Shown: piece after piece, positions 55,930 through 63,718 of the stretch
Layout: each line of letters opens with the position of its first letter
Position numbering within the stretch: position 1 is the first letter of the stretch
Notes under the pieces: model-generated
What the model was told of the DNA's origin: nothing
What the model saw: only the letters and a program-made list of their open reading frames with translations
Database searches by the model: none
Assembly: GCA_041661445.1 (NCBI GenBank)
Contig: JBAZUK010000006.1
Coordinates: 1-64,000 of the forward strand
Direction of reading: 5' to 3'
DNA: 64,000 bases
DNA from: JBAZUK01 sp041661445
GTDB taxonomy: Bacteria > Chlamydiota > Chlamydiia > Chlamydiales > SM23-39
Position numbers and translations under genes: made by a program

Positions 55930-56538
55930 ATGTGTAGTTCGATGATTCATCCTTGCTTAACCGGTCATTTTTATATTATTGAGGGAGCTAATTCGAGCGG
56001 AAAAACGACCCTAATAAATGAATTAAAAAAAGTCTATCCTAATTTGTCAGCAGTTTATTCAGTTCCTCCGGAATATGCAGCTATAAGAGCCTTGGCTTAC
56101 AATAAGTTGAGTGAAATGGCAAGTTTGCTAATGTATTTATCTGCTAATTTTGAGATGTTAAGGCGTGCTGATAATGATTTTGTTGTTTTTGACAGGTCTT
56201 TAATATCATCATTTAGCGTTTTTCTTTCAAGAAAACCTGAAGAGGAATGGAATAATTATATTTCTTTTTTCAAAGAAACCTTGAAATTCATGCCTAAAAT
56301 TTCAATTATTTTTTATTTAACCGTTTCGGAAGAACAAAGAATAAAGCGAATAAACTTAAAATCAGAAAAAGAAAAAGAAGCAGATTTAAATGAACTCGAA
56401 TGGGAAGAAAAAAAAGATCAGGCGAGAAGGTTTTTATTATTGCAGACAAATATTAGAACAGTGGAAATCGACACCTCTAACTTGTCGGTACAAGATCTCG
56501 TGAACAAAGTGAAAGCAGTTATAGATTCAGTTTTTTAA
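55930..56538 (+). CDS. Thymidylate kinase-like deoxynucleotide kinase
   Basis: The 202-residue P-loop protein has EGANSSGKTTL (18-28), DRSLISS near residue 88 (family DRY/S motif) and a lid-like basic region near 140-165 (QRIKRINLKSEKEKEADLNELEWEEKKDQARR). It resembles bacterial dTMP kinases, but the substrate residues are not clear enough for a firm call; deoxynucleoside kinase is an alternative. An AAGGAG lies near 55913. The 3' end of this gene recurs at 57743. It is divergent from the nrdG operon, and both would act in DNA-precursor supply. Confidence 0.7.
   Translation: MCSSMIHPCLTGHFYIIEGANSSGKTTLINELKKVYPNLSAVYSVPPEYAAIRALAYNKLSEMASLLMYLSANFEMLRRADNDFVVFDRSLISSFSVFLSRKPEEEWNNYISFFKETLKFMPKISIIFYLTVSEEQRIKRINLKSEKEKEADLNELEWEEKKDQARRFLLLQTNIRTVEIDTSNLSVQDLVNKVKAVIDSVF
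56518..56537. repeat. Kinase 3'-end repeat, copy 1
   Basis: The 20 bases GTTATAGATTCAGTTTTTTA, encoding the last residues VIDSVF, recur at 57743-57762. Flanking similarity extends the match to about 45-50 bp. Confidence 0.75.
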
Positions 56539-56594
56539 AAAGAGAGTTAAAATTTTTTAGCCTTGTATAAATTCATAATCATATTCCTTTATGT

Positions 56595-56711
56595 AAAAGT
56601 TAATTTTATTTATAAATTAAAATGAAATTAAATAAATAACCTACAATAATAATTCCGATTGCAACGATAGCTGCAAAAATTAAAATCAGTTTCCATTTCA
56701 TTATTCTTTTT
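56595..56711. repeat. Copy 2 of the 117-bp arsR/permease-end repeat
   Basis: The intact-permease copy of the repeat at 51661-51777. Its left edge still reads as codons for LCKS and a stop (TGT AAA AGT TAA), the end of an arsR-like gene with silent changes, although no arsR gene precedes it here. Confidence 0.9.
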
Positions 56712-57589
56712 AAAATTAAAAATTCTGGAAGAGAGAGTCCTGTTACAGCCATCATAAAAGCAAGCGCTGTTCCAAGAGAAAGTCCCTTTTCAATCAGTGA
56801 GCTGATTAATGGTATTATGCCTGCAGCATTTGAATATAAGGGAACTCCAATGAGTACAGCAAGCGGGACATCATACCATTTAGCCGCATTTGCAAATTTT
56901 GCTAAAAAATTATCAGGAATATATCCATGAATCCATGCACCTATTCCGACGCCTAATAATACATATAGCCATATTTTCTTAATGATCATGAAAGTATATT
57001 GTTTAGAATTGAATAATCTCTCTTTCCAATTGAGACTTTTACTGCATGTGCATTTTTTATTATTATCGGAATCTTTAATAAGGATATCTTTTAATATCCA
57101 TTTATCAGCTTTTATAAGTCCGAGTATCATACCAGCAAAAATACTGATCAAAAACCCGCTTGCTATATAGATAATAGCAATTCTTATTCCAAACAGACCA
57201 AGAACCATAATTAATGCAACTTCATTTATCAAAGGAGAAGCTATTAAAAAGGTAAATGCGATTCCAACGGGGACCCCGACTTCTAATAAACTTAAAAATA
57301 ATGGAATTGCAGAACAGGAACAGAAAGGGGTAATAATTCCAAATGATGACGCAATTATATGGCCGAAATATCTTCCCTTAGCAGTTAAAAACTTCTGAAT
57401 TCTGTTTTTCGAAATAAAAGATCTAAGTAATGATACAATGAAAATTAAAATAAAAAGCATGATGAATATTTTCAGTGTATCTAAAATAAAAAATTCTAGA
57501 GCGTTGCCTAATAATGAATTTTTAGGAATATAAAACAAGTCATAAGTTAACCATTTTGAAAATAACTCTAATGGATAAAAAATACTCAT
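56606..57589 (-). CDS. arsP: ArsP-type permease (PF03773 / former DUF318)
   Basis: A 327-residue membrane protein with eight to ten helices. The family core TPFCSCSAIPLFLSLLEVGV with its CSC motif, FLIASPLINEVALIMV, and in the second half VLIGVPLYSNAAGIIPLI and TALAFMMAVTGLSLPEFLIL are clear. Members such as ArsP export methylarsenite; others act in organic or mercury-related efflux. The neighbouring arsM-arsR pair and the repeat that places this gene's tail beside arsR favour ArsP. A cytosolic loop with KKCTCSK could bind metal. The gene is transcribed toward the kinase gene. Confidence 0.75.
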   Translation of the reverse strand: MSIFYPLELFSKWLTYDLFYIPKNSLLGNALEFFILDTLKIFIMLFILIFIVSLLRSFISKNRIQKFLTAKGRYFGHIIASSFGIITPFCSCSAIPLFLSLLEVGVPVGIAFTFLIASPLINEVALIMVLGLFGIRIAIIYIASGFLISIFAGMILGLIKADKWILKDILIKDSDNNKKCTCSKSLNWKERLFNSKQYTFMIIKKIWLYVLLGVGIGAWIHGYIPDNFLAKFANAAKWYDVPLAVLIGVPLYSNAAGIIPLISSLIEKGLSLGTALAFMMAVTGLSLPEFLILKRIMKWKLILIFAAIVAIGIIIVGYLFNFILIYK

Positions 57590-58424
57590 GCTTTACCTAT
57601 TTTTTTTTCGTAAATTCTCTGATGTTTGTTTTTTAATTCATACCAACCTAATTACACCGAAATGAAAATATAGTAAATAATTATTTAACTCTCTTCTATA
57701 CGAAGCTTTCTTAAATAAAATGAAAAGAATGAAGAGAAAAAAGTTATAGATTCAGTTTTTTATAAAGCGATTTAAAATAAGATTTATTTGCCCCTTCATC
57801 TGGTAAAATTAGAAATATTTCATGGAAAAATTTAAGATCTGAGCTTCAGAGTTATTTTTTTTAAAAAATTTTAGCCAGCATTAAGTTTACACTATGATTG
57901 ATATATTTTTTTCCAACTCTTCGTTATAGAAAGGGGAGCTATTGAAATCTATTTCTGAAACCATTAAAAGCTATGGGATTATTATTACTTGCAGGAAACA
58001 TGTTAACGATTGGGATAATATCCACATTAATTGGAAAAGAAATGAACGGAAAGGTTGGAAAATTTGCTGTTGCGGTATAGCTGTTTGGATCACCGGCGCT
58101 CTAGTTGGCAGGATTTAACCAATCTCCCGGACCTGGCGTAACCCAGTCAATTGAATAAATTTCATGGGAAAAATAATAAAAAAACAGAAGTCTTTTAAAA
58201 AATTTGACTATCATTAAAACCTGAATTATTTCAAAAATTATTTTTTTTATATTAATTTTTTTTAATGATTCAATGAAAATAATAAAAAAACATCTAGAGA
58301 GTTAATAATTTTTTTTATATGAAAAAATAATTTTTTTTAAGTTTTGCATAAAAAATTGTTTATGATATAGATCAAGTTTGCTATAAATTGGATTTTTATT
58401 TTTTCAATATCAGGAGAAGACTTT
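57590..58424. other. 835-bp AT-rich region with gene debris
   Basis: A 20-bp copy of the kinase gene's 3' end (57743-57762, with about 45-50 bp of weaker similarity) lies here. From 57973 a frame reads MGLLLLAGNMLTIGII and stops after 35 codons; a frame change would continue with VWITGALVGRI and stop near 58120, the look of a decayed hydrophobic protein. I cannot name it. The remainder, up to the ribosome-binding site of nrdR, is AT-rich and empty. Confidence 0.45.
57743..57762. repeat. Kinase 3'-end repeat, copy 2
   Basis: Identical to 56518-56537, offset 1225 bp. No kinase coding sequence precedes it: the reading frame VIDSVF is the only part kept. It lies beyond the start codon side of the ArsP-type gene. 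Confidence 0.75.
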
Positions 58425-58907
58425 GTGAAGTGTCCTTTTTGCAACTATGAAGAATCAAAAGTGACTGATTCGAGATTGTCTATGGATGGGCAGGCAATAA
58501 AACGAAGAAGGGAATGCTTGAAGTGCAATCAGAGATTTACTACTTTTGAGACGATTGATTTAACAATACAGGTAAAGAAAAGGGACGAGACTTATGAGGA
58601 TTTTAATCAGGAAAAACTATTGAACGGTATTATGGCAGCATGCCGGCATACTAGGGTATCTCATGATAAGGTCAAGGCTTTGGCTTATCATATCACTGCA
58701 GACCTTATGTCCAGACAATTAAGAGAGATCACAACAAAAGAATTGGGATCAATAGTTATGAAACATTTGCAGGAAATTGATACTGTTGCTTATATTCGCT
58801 TTGCATGTGTATATGAAAGATTTAAAGACATTAAAGAAATTTTAGATGCGATAGATTCCGCCAAACCCAAGGAAGGAAGCTGTTGTACTATTGAAAAAAA
58901 TATTTAA
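58425..58907 (+). CDS. nrdR: Ribonucleotide reductase regulator NrdR
   Basis: A 160-residue repressor. The zinc ribbon uses Cys3, Cys6, Cys31 and Cys34 (MKCPFCNYEESKV and RRRECLKCNQRFTTFE), followed by an ATP-cone from about residue 48 (VKKRDETYEDFNQEKLLNGI) to 140 (VAYIRFACVYERF). It senses dATP/ATP and represses reductase genes. It starts at GTG with AGGAG eight bases upstream. The order nrdR-dksA-lspA matches CT406-CT408. The nrdDG operon lies 3 kb to the left. Confidence 0.96.
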   Translation: MKCPFCNYEESKVTDSRLSMDGQAIKRRRECLKCNQRFTTFETIDLTIQVKKRDETYEDFNQEKLLNGIMAACRHTRVSHDKVKALAYHITADLMSRQLREITTKELGSIVMKHLQEIDTVAYIRFACVYERFKDIKEILDAIDSAKPKEGSCCTIEKNI

Positions 58908-58925
58908 ACATTTGAGGACATGGAT

Positions 58926-59291
58926 ATGCCGTTAAAACCACAAGAAATACAGAAATTCAAAGAAACTCTTTTGGAGCTTAAGAATAAAATCACTGGAGCT
59001 ATTAATGGAGCAAAAGAAGAAGTGAAAGAACTCGATGAATCAAAAGGATATTCTCAGCATCAGGCAGATGAAGGAACTGATGATTTTGGTAAAACAATCA
59101 ACATGGAAGTATCTAATAAAGAGTTTTTGATATTAAGACAGATTGAAAGGGCTTTGGAAAAAATTGATGAAGGTACTTATGGAATTTGCGATCTTTCAAA
59201 AAAAGAAATTCCTTTAGCCCGTTTACAAGCTATTCCATATGCAACTATGACGGTTGATTCTCAAGAGAAATTAGAAAAAGGACTTTTGTAG
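58926..59291 (+). CDS. DksA/TraR-family protein lacking the zinc-finger cysteines
   Basis: The protein has about 121 residues. The N-terminal part is a coiled coil, followed by a DDFGKTINMEVSN segment and the C-terminal globular part GTYGICDLSKKEIPLARLQAIPYATMT. In classical DksA/TraR this part carries CxxC-x17-CxxC; here only the first Cys is present and the second pair is absent, so no zinc finger can form. The family binds RNA polymerase in the secondary channel; cysteine-poor variants exist. The ATG at 58926 has GAGG at the right distance, unlike the ATG at 58920. It lies between nrdR and lspA. Confidence 0.82.
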   Translation: MPLKPQEIQKFKETLLELKNKITGAINGAKEEVKELDESKGYSQHQADEGTDDFGKTINMEVSNKEFLILRQIERALEKIDEGTYGICDLSKKEIPLARLQAIPYATMTVDSQEKLEKGLL

Positions 59292-59294
59292 GAT

Positions 59295-59786
59295 TTGAAA
59301 AGATATTCAAAACTATTAATAATTTTTTTTATTCTGATTTTATTGGATATAGCGACTAAATTCTGGGTGCAGGCTTATGTAAATAAAATGAGTTGGATCT
59401 ACCCTTCTTATCCCTTCGGGGGAATAGGAGTTTTTAGAGATTTTCTAGGAATCAGTTTTTCTATTAATCATGTAGAAAACACCGGTGCAGCCTGGGGAAT
59501 TTTTAATAAATTTCCATCATTTCTTTTTTTTGTCAGGATGGTCATCGTTACAGGATTAATAGTTTATCTCGCTCTTAGATCCGATAGGAGAAGAGATCTT
59601 CCTCTTCTGTTAATAATAACAGGCGCAATAGGCAACATGTTAGATTACATTTTTTATAAAAAAGTAATTGATATGTTTCATTTCAATTTCTGGGGGTATT
59701 CTTATCCGGTATTTAATATAGCAGATATGATGATAACAATTGGTATCATCTGGCTCTTTTTGGTTCTTATAAAAAAGAAAGGTTAA
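59295..59786 (+). CDS. lspA: Lipoprotein signal peptidase II
   Basis: The 163-residue protein has four membrane helices. Family motifs are NHVENTGAAWGIF, TGAIGNMLDYIF (family GNxxDR; here Tyr replaces Arg), and the two catalytic Asp regions in KVIDMFHF and FNIADMMITIG. It removes signal peptides from prolipoproteins, several of which are encoded in this window. It starts at TTG, 3 bp after the DksA-like stop. Confidence 0.93.
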   Translation: MKRYSKLLIIFFILILLDIATKFWVQAYVNKMSWIYPSYPFGGIGVFRDFLGISFSINHVENTGAAWGIFNKFPSFLFFVRMVIVTGLIVYLALRSDRRRDLPLLLIITGAIGNMLDYIFYKKVIDMFHFNFWGYSYPVFNIADMMITIGIIWLFLVLIKKKG

Positions 59787-59795
59787 AATATTTTC

Positions 59796-61040
59796 ATGAA
59801 AATAGAAATTATTAATGTCGGAAATGAGCTTTTATCTGGTAAAACCATAAACACAAATGCATCTTATTTATGCTCTGAATTATTGAAAAAAGGCTATTTA
59901 GTAAATTACACAACAGTATCGCCTGATGATGAAAAAGAACTTAAGTTGGGGATAAAACAAGCTCTTAAGAGGGCAGATTTAATAATTATAACAGGCGGTT
60001 TGGGACCGACATTAGATGATAATACGAAAAAGATTGTATGCGATCTATTAAAGATGCCGATGGAATATAGGGAAGAAATAGCTTTGGATATAGAAAAAAG
60101 ATTTGGAAAAATAGATGGAATTAATGTGCAGTCGATGATTCCTTCGAAGAGTTTTGTTTTTAAAAATGAAGTGGGAACTGCTCCGGGATTTGGTTTTTTG
60201 CAATCGGGCAAAGGAATTATCCTGCTGCCTGGCGTTCCAGTTGAATTAATTAAAATGTTTCAGTGGCATTGTTTGCCGTTTATTCAAAAACATTTTCCTA
60301 TAGAAAATAAAGTTTATCAGGAAATTATCAATGTTTGTCTATTAGAAGAAATAAAGGTAGATGCAGTGATAAGGACCTGTTCAATACCTAAAGATGTAAC
60401 AATTGGAATTTATCCGAATCATGGTGTTGTTGGAGTTTCTATCACAACTGAGGCCAAAGAAAAAATCGAGGCTGAGAAGAAAATTTTAAATGTTAAAACT
60501 CAAATAATATCCCAATTGCAAGATTATATTTTTTTCTCGGATGAGGGAAAAATTGAAGAAGCGGTGCATAATATTTTTTTAAAAAGGGATGAAAAGCTTG
60601 CTTTTGCCGAATCTTGCAGCGGAGGAGTGCTCTCTTCCAAAATAACAGCAATTCCCGGAGCTTCAAAATATTTTTTAGGTTCTTTTGTAGTTTATTCAAA
60701 TGATCTTAAAAAAAATATTTTAAAAGTGTCGGAGAAGACTTTATTTGAAAAGAGCGCTGTATCTAAAGAAGTTGTAAAGGAAATGATCAATGGGATTTTT
60801 AAAATAACCGATGCTTCTTATGCAGTTGCGATCTCAGGTATTGCCGGTCCTTCCGGGGGCAGTGATGAAAAGCCCGTCGGTACAGTTTGCCTGGCTGTTG
60901 CTAAAAGAGGTGAAGAGATCGATGCTGGCATACTGCATCTAAAAGGAGATAGGTCTCTTATTGTAAAATATGCCTCAAATATTGCTTTTGGAATTTTATT
61001 TAGAAAACTAGCTCATAATTTGATATACTTTGAAGAATGA
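59796..61040 (+). CDS. cinA: CinA: nicotinamide-nucleotide amidohydrolase fused to an MoCF-like domain
   Basis: The 414-residue protein has both CinA parts. The N-terminal part (1-170) is molybdopterin-binding-like, with GNELLSGKTINTNA and ITGGLGPTLDD. The C-terminal part (about 255-410) is the PncC amidohydrolase with LAFAESCSGGVLSSKITA, GASKYFLGSFVVYSN and AISGIAGPSGGS. PncC deamidates NMN in the pyridine-nucleotide cycle, and the N-terminal part of CinA can act as ADP-ribose pyrophosphatase. It is between lspA (9-bp gap) and a methyltransferase gene (4-bp overlap). Confidence 0.92.
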   Translation: MKIEIINVGNELLSGKTINTNASYLCSELLKKGYLVNYTTVSPDDEKELKLGIKQALKRADLIIITGGLGPTLDDNTKKIVCDLLKMPMEYREEIALDIEKRFGKIDGINVQSMIPSKSFVFKNEVGTAPGFGFLQSGKGIILLPGVPVELIKMFQWHCLPFIQKHFPIENKVYQEIINVCLLEEIKVDAVIRTCSIPKDVTIGIYPNHGVVGVSITTEAKEKIEAEKKILNVKTQIISQLQDYIFFSDEGKIEEAVHNIFLKRDEKLAFAESCSGGVLSSKITAIPGASKYFLGSFVVYSNDLKKNILKVSEKTLFEKSAVSKEVVKEMINGIFKITDASYAVAISGIAGPSGGSDEKPVGTVCLAVAKRGEEIDAGILHLKGDRSLIVKYASNIAFGILFRKLAHNLIYFEE

Positions 61041-61873
61041 TGGAATATCAATTAATAGATTCAGGCAATTTAAAAAAGCTCGAGAAATTCGGCTCGTATA
61101 TAATCTCAAGGCCCTGCGCTCAGGCTATTTGGAAACCAAAACTTCAAGACGTTTGGAATGATGCCGATTTTATCTTTTTAAGGGATGATAGAAACAAGTG
61201 GATCAATAAGACAAATAAAAAAGAGTCTTGGATAATTGAAGTTGATAAAGTTAAATTGAATTTAAAATTAACAGATTTTGGCCATATAGGTTTTTTTCCG
61301 GAGCATCTGTTCTTGTGCAATAAAATGCAGGATCTTATAAGCCGGCGGGACAAGAAATTAAATATTTTAAATTTATTTGCATATACAGGACTAGCTTCGC
61401 TATTTGCTGCTAAAAATGGCGCCAGGGTTTGTCATGTCGACAGTTCTAAGCCAACTACTTTATGGGCTAAAGAAAACTTAGGAATAAATAATTTTAAAAA
61501 TCCTGAGATCAGATTTATTGTTGATGATGTAATGAAATTTTTGAAAAGAGAAGAGAAAAGAGAATCTAAATATGATGGTATAATTTTAGATCCGCCAAGC
61601 TTCGGCAGAGGGATTAATAATGAAGTTTTCAAAATTGAATCAGATATCTATCCATTACTGGAAATTTGCAGAAAACTTCTTGTAGATGAACTTTCTTTTA
61701 TAATTTTTTCCTGTCATACTCCCGGATTTACAAAAATTGTTCTTAAGAATTTTTTTACAGATCTGTTCAAAGAAGAAAAACATCTTGAAATCGATGAGCT
61801 TTTGATAAATTCGCAAAAAGGTTATTCTTTGCCTTCTGGTTTTTATGTAATTTGGAAAAAAAATGAATTATAA
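61037..61873 (+). CDS. SAM-dependent rRNA methyltransferase, RlmI-like
   Basis: The 278-residue protein has the Rossmann methyltransferase core ILNLFAYTGLASLFAAKNGA (motif I region) with HVDSS after it, and DPPSFGRG, the DPPxF motif of RlmI/RlmK-type 23S rRNA m5C methyltransferases. The N-terminal 110 residues fit a short RNA-binding part of the same group (YIISRPCAQAIW). The PUA domain of E. coli RlmI is not evident. It overlaps cinA by 4 bp and the TrmH-type gene by 11 bp. Confidence 0.82.
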   Translation: MMEYQLIDSGNLKKLEKFGSYIISRPCAQAIWKPKLQDVWNDADFIFLRDDRNKWINKTNKKESWIIEVDKVKLNLKLTDFGHIGFFPEHLFLCNKMQDLISRRDKKLNILNLFAYTGLASLFAAKNGARVCHVDSSKPTTLWAKENLGINNFKNPEIRFIVDDVMKFLKREEKRESKYDGIILDPPSFGRGINNEVFKIESDIYPLLEICRKLLVDELSFIIFSCHTPGFTKIVLKNFFTDLFKEEKHLEIDELLINSQKGYSLPSGFYVIWKKNEL

Positions 61874-62696
61874 TTTTGATATAACTTCTCCTCATAATGA
61901 AAAAATTAAAAGTATTGTCAAACTTCAGGATAACAGCAAAAGAAAGAACTCCTCTTTTTTTATTATTGAAGGGTATGCCCAGGTATCAAGAGCTTATGAA
62001 AATTCTTTAGAACTGGATTCTTTATTTATTTGTTCCTCCATAATTTCTGATAGTTTCCAAGCCGATAAAATCGAAGAATTAATAAATCGGATAAAAGAAA
62101 AAAATGTTTGTGTTTTTAATTGTGAAGAAAAAGTTTTTGATAAGATTTCCTATAGACAGAATCCTGATGGTATAATTGCAATCGCTAAACAGTATCATTA
62201 TGATTTATTTGATCTGGAACATATTATCGCTAATAAAAAAGATCCATTTTTTATTATCTGTGAAAGGCTAGAAAAGCCTGGAAATCTGGGAGCAATTTTG
62301 CGGACTGCGGACGCAGCCGGTTGCGATGCTGTCATCGTTACTGATCCAAAAGTTGACATTTTCAACCCAAATGTAGTTCGCTCCAGTATTGGAGCCTTGT
62401 TTTCGATCCCTATTATAGTCTCTGAGGGCGAACAGATAATCGCTTTTATGAAAAAGAAAAAAATTGAGATCGTAGCTACTGCTCTAAATGCTAAAATAAC
62501 GCATACAGAAATTGATTTTAAAAAACCAGTTGCCATTGTAATGGGAACAGAGGATATCGGGATTTCAGACATCTGGTTAAAAAATGCTGATAATTTAATA
62601 AAAATACCTATGTATGGACATGTAGATTCACTTAACGTGGCTAATGCAGCTGCAATCATGCTTTATGAAATCGTTAGACAAAGAAAATTATCTTGA
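61863..62696 (+). CDS. SpoU/TrmH-family RNA 2'-O-methyltransferase
   Basis: A 277-residue SPOUT enzyme. Its N-terminal RNA-binding part (to about residue 110, ending FDKISYRQNPDGIIAIA) is followed by the knot: EKPGNLGAILRTADAAG (motif 1), FNPNVVRSSIGALFSIPI, AIVMGTEDIGIS (motif 2) and IPMYGHVDSLNVANAAAI (motif 3). All three motifs are intact. The target, rRNA or tRNA, is not decidable. It overlaps its neighbours on both sides. Confidence 0.9.
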   Translation: MNYNFDITSPHNEKIKSIVKLQDNSKRKNSSFFIIEGYAQVSRAYENSLELDSLFICSSIISDSFQADKIEELINRIKEKNVCVFNCEEKVFDKISYRQNPDGIIAIAKQYHYDLFDLEHIIANKKDPFFIICERLEKPGNLGAILRTADAAGCDAVIVTDPKVDIFNPNVVRSSIGALFSIPIIVSEGEQIIAFMKKKKIEIVATALNAKITHTEIDFKKPVAIVMGTEDIGISDIWLKNADNLIKIPMYGHVDSLNVANAAAIMLYEIVRQRKLS

Positions 62697-63327
62697 TGTG
62701 AGATATGATGACAATCATATCCTAGTCGTTGTAAAAAGGGCTAATCTGCTCACTCAGCCGAATGAAACCGATCAGATAAGTTTAGAAGAAATTGCTAAGT
62801 CCTGGATAAAAAATAAATATAAGAAAAAAGGAGATGTCTTTCTTCACGCAATACATCGGCTCGATAAAGAAGTTGAAGGTCTTGTCTTATTTGCTAAAAC
62901 CTCAAAGGCATTAAGCAGATTAAATTTAGAAATGAAGCAAAAAAATATCATACGAAGATATATTGCCGAAGTAGAGGGTAAATTAGAAGAAAAGAGCGGA
63001 GTTTTAAAAGACTATCTTGTTCATGGCTCTCATATTGCCATAATAACCACGATCAGTAACAAAGAGGCTAAACTGGCCCAATTATCTTTTAAAGTCATAA
63101 AAGAGCTAAAAGATACATCATTAATAGAAATTGAGCTTGAAACAGGCAGATATCATCAGATCAGGGCTCAATTGTCAAATCTGGGGCATCCTATTGTTGG
63201 TGATAAAAAATATTTATCTAAAAGAGATTTAAATCAAATTCATCTTTGCTGTTATTGCTTAGAATTCATTCATCCGGTAAAAAAAGAAAAAATAGTTCTG
63301 AAGATCAAGCCTGGATTTGATAAGTGA
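62665..63327 (+). CDS. RluA-family pseudouridine synthase
   Basis: The protein has about 220 residues. The catalytic motif HRLDKEVEGLVLFAKT contains the essential Asp, preceded by the entry YDDNHILVVVKRANLLTQP and followed by LETGRYHQIRAQLSNLGHPIVGD. There is no S4 domain. I place the start at 62665 (MKSLDKENY); the open frame reaches back to 62644. It overlaps the TrmH-type gene by 32 bp, an unusually deep overlap. Confidence 0.9.
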   Translation: MKSLDKENYLDVRYDDNHILVVVKRANLLTQPNETDQISLEEIAKSWIKNKYKKKGDVFLHAIHRLDKEVEGLVLFAKTSKALSRLNLEMKQKNIIRRYIAEVEGKLEEKSGVLKDYLVHGSHIAIITTISNKEAKLAQLSFKVIKELKDTSLIEIELETGRYHQIRAQLSNLGHPIVGDKKYLSKRDLNQIHLCCYCLEFIHPVKKEKIVLKIKPGFDK

Positions 63328-63718
63328 TAGCAGACAAAAATTTATAATTGAATCCCTGTTGACCTTTTAGGGGTGTTAAAAAAACAATCAATAATATCCT
63401 TATGCAGCGCTTAAATATATATCTTAAATATAGATAGAAAATAATAACATTTTTTTTTATATGTAAAATCAGATGATCGGAATGTATAAAAGATTATTAT
63501 TTAAAAACAGTTATTAGTTTTGTGATTGAAGAAAGAATAAAATACCAAAAGCTTATGTATCCTTACAAGAATTCTTCAGAAGAAATCGCTTTTGTTAAGA
63601 CTAACTTGAATAGAAATAACACAAAGCTTTTATCAATGGCCTTTTGTATTAGAAACAATTTAGAAAAAAATTCAAATGATAAGCATTGATTCTGAGATTA
63701 ATTTTATTGGAATTTCTT
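63328..63718. other. Intergenic region before the terminal exoprotein gene
   Basis: These 391 bp hold no supported gene, RNA or strong terminator. A weak CCCT/AGGG inverted pair near 63353-63372 is followed by A, not T. The region is AT-rich and must hold the promoter of the exoprotein gene. Confidence 0.5.

Noticed and set aside
62198..62659. A 153-codon minus-strand frame inside the TrmH-type gene
   Set aside because: All three TrmH motifs are on the plus strand at this place; the opposite frame has no recognisable content.
63353..63380. Possible terminator after the RluA-type gene
   Set aside because: The stem is only four or five bp and is followed by A rather than T.
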